Part shown: positions 63,201-64,000 of the stretch, piece after piece | Position numbering within the stretch: the first letter of the stretch is position 1 | Layout: every line of letters begins with the position of its first letter | Source: Plazaster borealis | Taxonomy: Eukaryota > Echinodermata > Asteroidea > Forcipulatida > Labidiasteridae | Assembly (NCBI GenBank): GCA_021014325.1 | Contig: CM037475.1 | Location: forward strand, 3,193,001-3,257,000 | DNA length: 64,000 bases | Reading direction: 5' to 3' | Program-made: the position numbers and the translations under genes | The notes under the pieces: generated by a model | Databases searched by the model: none | What the model was told of the DNA's origin: nothing | What the model saw: the letters and a program-made list of their open reading frames with translations, nothing else

Positions 63201-63676
63201 GGGTTCTTTTACGTGCATTACACAACACACGGGACCAACGGCTTTACGTCCAATCCGAAGGACGAAGCATGTGGTTAAGTGTCTTGCTTAAGGACACAAG
63301 TGTCACGACTGGGATTCGAACCCACACTCTGCTGATCAGAAACACCAGAGCTTGAGTTCGGTGTTCTTATCCGCTCGGCCACGACACGCCAACCATAAAT
63401 TGCAAGACAGTGGAGGGAGTTAATCTGTGGAGTCAATGTCCTTTGGGACACAGTTCAAGATTACATTTGGACATGCTGCCAGATTTGATTTAATCTTAAA
63501 CATTCTTTGTGAGCACTTTCTAAGCTAGCCGTATTGAAATTCTTTTGGTGAGGATAAGTGGGGATTTAAGCAGTTCTTTTAGTACCAGAACATAATGTAC
63601 ATACCGACTACGATGTGAGGTTTTTTGGCTAATTGTAGTGCTTGTGTCATCATATCGATCCCACCTATTACAACAG
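51420..63676 (-). CDS. DDX47: DDX47 (DEAD-box RNA helicase), 3' ten exons
   Basis: Nucleolar ATP-dependent RNA helicase (yeast Rrp3 family) needed for pre-rRNA processing of the small ribosomal subunit. Segments on the minus strand, 5' to 3': 63676-63605, 62766-62696, 61216-61097, 59548-59432, 58821-58675, 57113-57037, 55871-55811, 53665-53595, 52949-52820, 51542-51420. Motifs in order are GGID, TPGRL (Ib), DEAD (II), SAT (III), FMVFCST (IV), ATDVASRGLD (V), [11 protein letters not shown] (VI), then a basic tail and [13 protein letters not shown] and [13 protein letters not shown] are diagnostic of DDX47. Motifs Q, I and Ia are right of the window; the donor of the preceding exon lies at 63995-63999, so that exon ends at base 64000. 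All junctions are in phase. Confidence 0.96.
51592..52022 (-). mobile_element. tRNA-derived SINE, family S1, reverse
   Basis: The reverse-complement head is at 51940-52022 (cttgaacccacactctgctg, cgctcggccacgac) and the tail tatatagcgcac follows (ATA)n near 51592-51625. It lies in the last DDX47 intron. Confidence 0.87.
52389..52715. repeat. 45-bp minisatellite in the last DDX47 intron
   Basis: Seven tandem units of 45 bp (ggggctcaagcagggtatag ... actaaagtcgcca). The period is a multiple of three, so both strands stay open. It starts about 850 bases before the last DDX47 exon in gene order, and its end is about 105 bases from the previous one. Confidence 0.95.
52820..52949 (-). CDS. DDX47: DDX47 exon: C-terminal helices
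   Basis: It reads [43 protein letters not shown], the conserved region after the helicase core in DDX47. Borders are cctag and atg|gtcagt. Confidence 0.95.
53039..53165. mobile_element. Solo terminus of the foldback element
   Basis: tatattcggtttgcggtaac, tgctgtgtagattttgttct and gagaacttgtcttgctat match the left end of the 17609-18613 element. Here it is truncated and runs into a SINE-like piece (cccggacatgacacttatgc) in a DDX47 intron. Confidence 0.8.
53595..53665 (-). CDS. DDX47: DDX47 exon: motif VI
   Basis: It reads [20 protein letters not shown] then FVT, with the arginine-finger motif HRVGRTAR. Borders are gacag and ca|gtaagt, splitting a Gln codon. Confidence 0.95.
54910..55138. repeat. 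Two-copy 116-bp tandem duplication
   Basis: Two near-identical copies start with ggctttaaatagttatat at 54915 and 55028 and contain cacgtgcgcata and caaccgctgggtgtcgcatg. A few substitutions separate them. It lies in a DDX47 intron. Confidence 0.88.
55204..55273. repeat. Perfect 17-bp inverted repeat
   Basis: gcagggtcgtggccgtg (55204-55220) is exactly complementary to 55257-55273, with a 36-base loop. It follows the tandem duplication above and may be the core of an old hairpin element. Confidence 0.85.
55811..55871 (-). CDS. DDX47: DDX47 exon: motif V, second part
   Basis: It reads [20 protein letters not shown] after completing the Arg codon. The 61-nt exon keeps phase on both sides. Borders are ttacag and aag|gtaagc. 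Confidence 0.95.
56040..56430. repeat. 97-119 bp tandem repeat in DDX47 intron
   Basis: Four copies share gatgcattcaccacatgata; they start near 56048, 56145, 56243 and 56362. The last intervals differ by a 22-bp insertion (attatattgaatgg region). Confidence 0.9.
56596..56911. mobile_element. MITE family E, second copy
   Basis: ttaatcctttagagaccata and atggtctctaaaagc bound a body with gggcttgtaccaaaatgccc and gcggccgcaaacggctgcaa, matching the 18636 copy. It is in a DDX47 intron. Confidence 0.83.
57037..57113 (-). CDS. DDX47: DDX47 exon: motif V, first part
   Basis: It reads [20 protein letters not shown] then TDVAS, ending two bases into the Arg of ATDVASR. Borders are caacag and cag|gtaagc. 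Confidence 0.95.
57258..57612 (+). mobile_element. tRNA-derived SINE, family S1
   Basis: Head gtgtcgtggccgagcggcta with B box gggttcgaatcccgg is Leu/Ser-tRNA-like. The tail is gcgctatataagaacttgtt and (ATT)n. It splits a hairpin MITE whose arms (ggctgtgtccgaattgg; actcggatacggccttag) are at 57197 and 58035. Confidence 0.88.
58675..58821 (-). CDS. DDX47: DDX47 exon: motif IV
   Basis: Forty-nine codons: [59 protein letters not shown] separates DDX47 from other DEAD-box families. Borders are tgtag and cag|gtaaaa, phase 0. Confidence 0.97.
58893..59300 (+). mobile_element. tRNA-derived SINE, family S1, with duplicated head
   Basis: tggctgagcggttaagagca and gggttcgagtccctgtcatg start the copy. 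The segment caagctctggtgtttctgat to the tacttt body appears twice (58931 and 59069). It lies in the DDX47 intron upstream of the motif IV exon. Confidence 0.85.
59432..59548 (-). CDS. DDX47: DDX47 exon: linker between RecA domains
   Basis: Thirty-nine codons: [39 protein letters not shown], covering the interdomain linker and the start of the second RecA domain. Borders are cgcag and aaa|gtaagt. Confidence 0.95.
59706..59895 (+). mobile_element. tRNA-containing SINE, family S3
   Basis: Leader gggtgtgatccctggctata and a tRNA-like unit at 59808-59879. ggccaga can pair with tctggtc as an acceptor stem, and gcaggttcaagtcccgc forms the T arm. The putative anticodon stem has a mismatch and base 33 is C, so a functional tRNA is doubtful. 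Confidence 0.75.
60004..60399 (+). mobile_element. MITE family A copy
   Basis: The body matches the family closely, but the left end is altered (repeats of ggtagtttggtaattt). The right end reads ccaaacgtgtacgatacctt. It lies in a DDX47 intron. Confidence 0.85.
61097..61216 (-). CDS. DDX47: DDX47 exon: DEAD and SAT motifs
   Basis: Forty codons: [40 protein letters not shown]. They hold the Walker B DEAD box and motif III (SAT), which couples ATP hydrolysis to unwinding. Borders are ggaag and aag|gtttag; the donor lacks the usual A at +3 but keeps GT and phase. Confidence 0.95.
61545..61793 (-). mobile_element. LINE reverse-transcriptase C-terminal fragment inside a hairpin MITE
   Basis: The minus strand reads [54 protein letters not shown] and a stop, the typical segment following the polymerase domain of L2/CR1/jockey-like elements. 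Halves of family D (61426-61530 and 61800-61866) flank it, so it appears to have split that element. Confidence 0.85.
62153..62529 (-). mobile_element. MITE family A copy
   Basis: Reverse-oriented copy: it begins ggtatcttccacgtttggta and ends aaatgtgttcagtgccttta. It lies in a DDX47 intron about 165 bases from an exon. Confidence 0.87.
62696..62766 (-). CDS. DDX47: DDX47 exon: TPGRL motif
   Basis: It reads [20 protein letters not shown] and LKYL, holding RNA-binding motif Ib. Borders are catag and ctg|gtgagt, leaving in phase 0. Confidence 0.95.
62967..63394 (-). mobile_element. tRNA-derived SINE, family S1, reverse
   Basis: Very similar to the 51592 copy: head gattcgaacccacactctgc and ccgctcggccacgacac at the right, and tail with (ATA)n at the left. 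It lies in a DDX47 intron. Confidence 0.88.
63605..63676 (-). CDS. DDX47: DDX47 exon: GG motif
   Basis: It reads [20 protein letters not shown] and IVV, containing the GG motif of the first RecA domain. The exon starts two bases into an Ala codon and ends one base into the next Ala codon. Borders are ttgcag and tcg|gtatgt. Confidence 0.95.
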
Positions 63677-63731
63677 CTGCAAAGAAAAATAACAACCAAT
63701 TAAGTAGGATTTCAAACTTGTATATTATGAG

Positions 63732-64000
63732 ATAACTAATGTTAACCAGGTTTAACTTCACTGACCACAAGTGACCCCTATACTTGACCCTAGTGCTTCA
63801 AACTGCTCTAATATATAACTGAGGTCAACCTAGTCGAAATCTAAGTAGCTAACTTATGTTAACCAGGTTTAATTTCACTTATGACAATTGACTCCTATAC
63901 TTGACTCTAGCGCTTCAAACTGCTCTGATATATAACTGAGGTCAACCTAGTAGCAATCAAAGTAGCTAACCAATATTAACCAGGTTTAAATTCACTTACC
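63732..64000 (-). repeat. DDX47: 117-bp tandem repeat made from a DDX47 exon end plus donor
   Basis: Anchors such as ttaaccaggttt recur at 63742, 63859 and 63976, an exact 117-bp period. Read on the minus strand, two complete units carry codons for ISEQFEALESSIGVNC and ILEQFEALGSSIGVTC. This is the part of DDX47 (human ISEQFEALGSSIGVQS) that should come directly before the exon at 63676. The unit's downstream half is intron. The real exon ends at 64000 with gtaagt. In the two extra units the donor site reads cataagt (lost) and gtcagt (still possible). Confidence 0.85.

Overview
The window looks like nuclear DNA from an intron-rich animal. AT-rich introns of 0.3-7 kb with GT/AG borders separate short exons, and the spacers are full of hairpin (MITE-like) elements, tRNA-headed SINEs, LINE tails and minisatellites. 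PALB2 together with a conventional PKC argues for a deuterostome-type gene set. The dense hairpin repeats look echinoderm-like, possibly sea star, but that is an inference from repeat style and not proven. Exon borders below were placed by hand from splice signals, reading phase and remembered family similarity.

Three genes are readable. (1) Plus strand, 1825-28300: the 3' part of a conventional protein kinase C gene, best called a PRKCB-type gene. It runs from the end of C1B through C2 and the kinase domain to two alternative C-terminal (V5) exons, one alpha/betaI-like (23680-23823) and one strongly betaII-like (28151-28300). The 5' end lies left of the window. (2) Minus strand, 47226-33999: a complete PALB2 gene in ten coding exons (1361 codons). 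It has the N-terminal coiled coil, a 2961-nt exon carrying the ChAM-like and MRG15-type motifs, and a C-terminal WD40 propeller. All nine exon junctions keep phase. (3) Minus strand, 63676-51420: the 3' ten exons of DDX47, a DEAD-box RNA helicase, from motif GG to the basic tail. Its 5' part lies right of the window, and an exon ends exactly at base 64000.

PKC and PALB2 converge tail to tail. DDX47 lies upstream of PALB2 on the same strand with a 4.2-kb spacer. PALB2 and PRKCB are also close neighbours on human chromosome 16p12, so this linkage looks ancestral. The three proteins do not form one pathway: lipid/calcium signalling, homologous recombination and rRNA processing.

The most unusual feature is repeated tandem duplication of exon fragments with their flanking splice or stop signals. 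A 117-bp unit carries the 3' end of a DDX47 exon plus its donor (63732-64000). A roughly 110-200 bp unit carries the 5' part of PALB2 exon 6 plus its acceptor, with four decayed extra copies (39160-39692). An 89-bp unit carries the PALB2 stop codon (33865-34044). Other structure includes a 100-bp satellite with exact period, a 1-kb foldback element, 24-, 45- and 61-bp minisatellites, LINE fragments and several MITE families. No CRISPR, operon or other prokaryotic feature is present.
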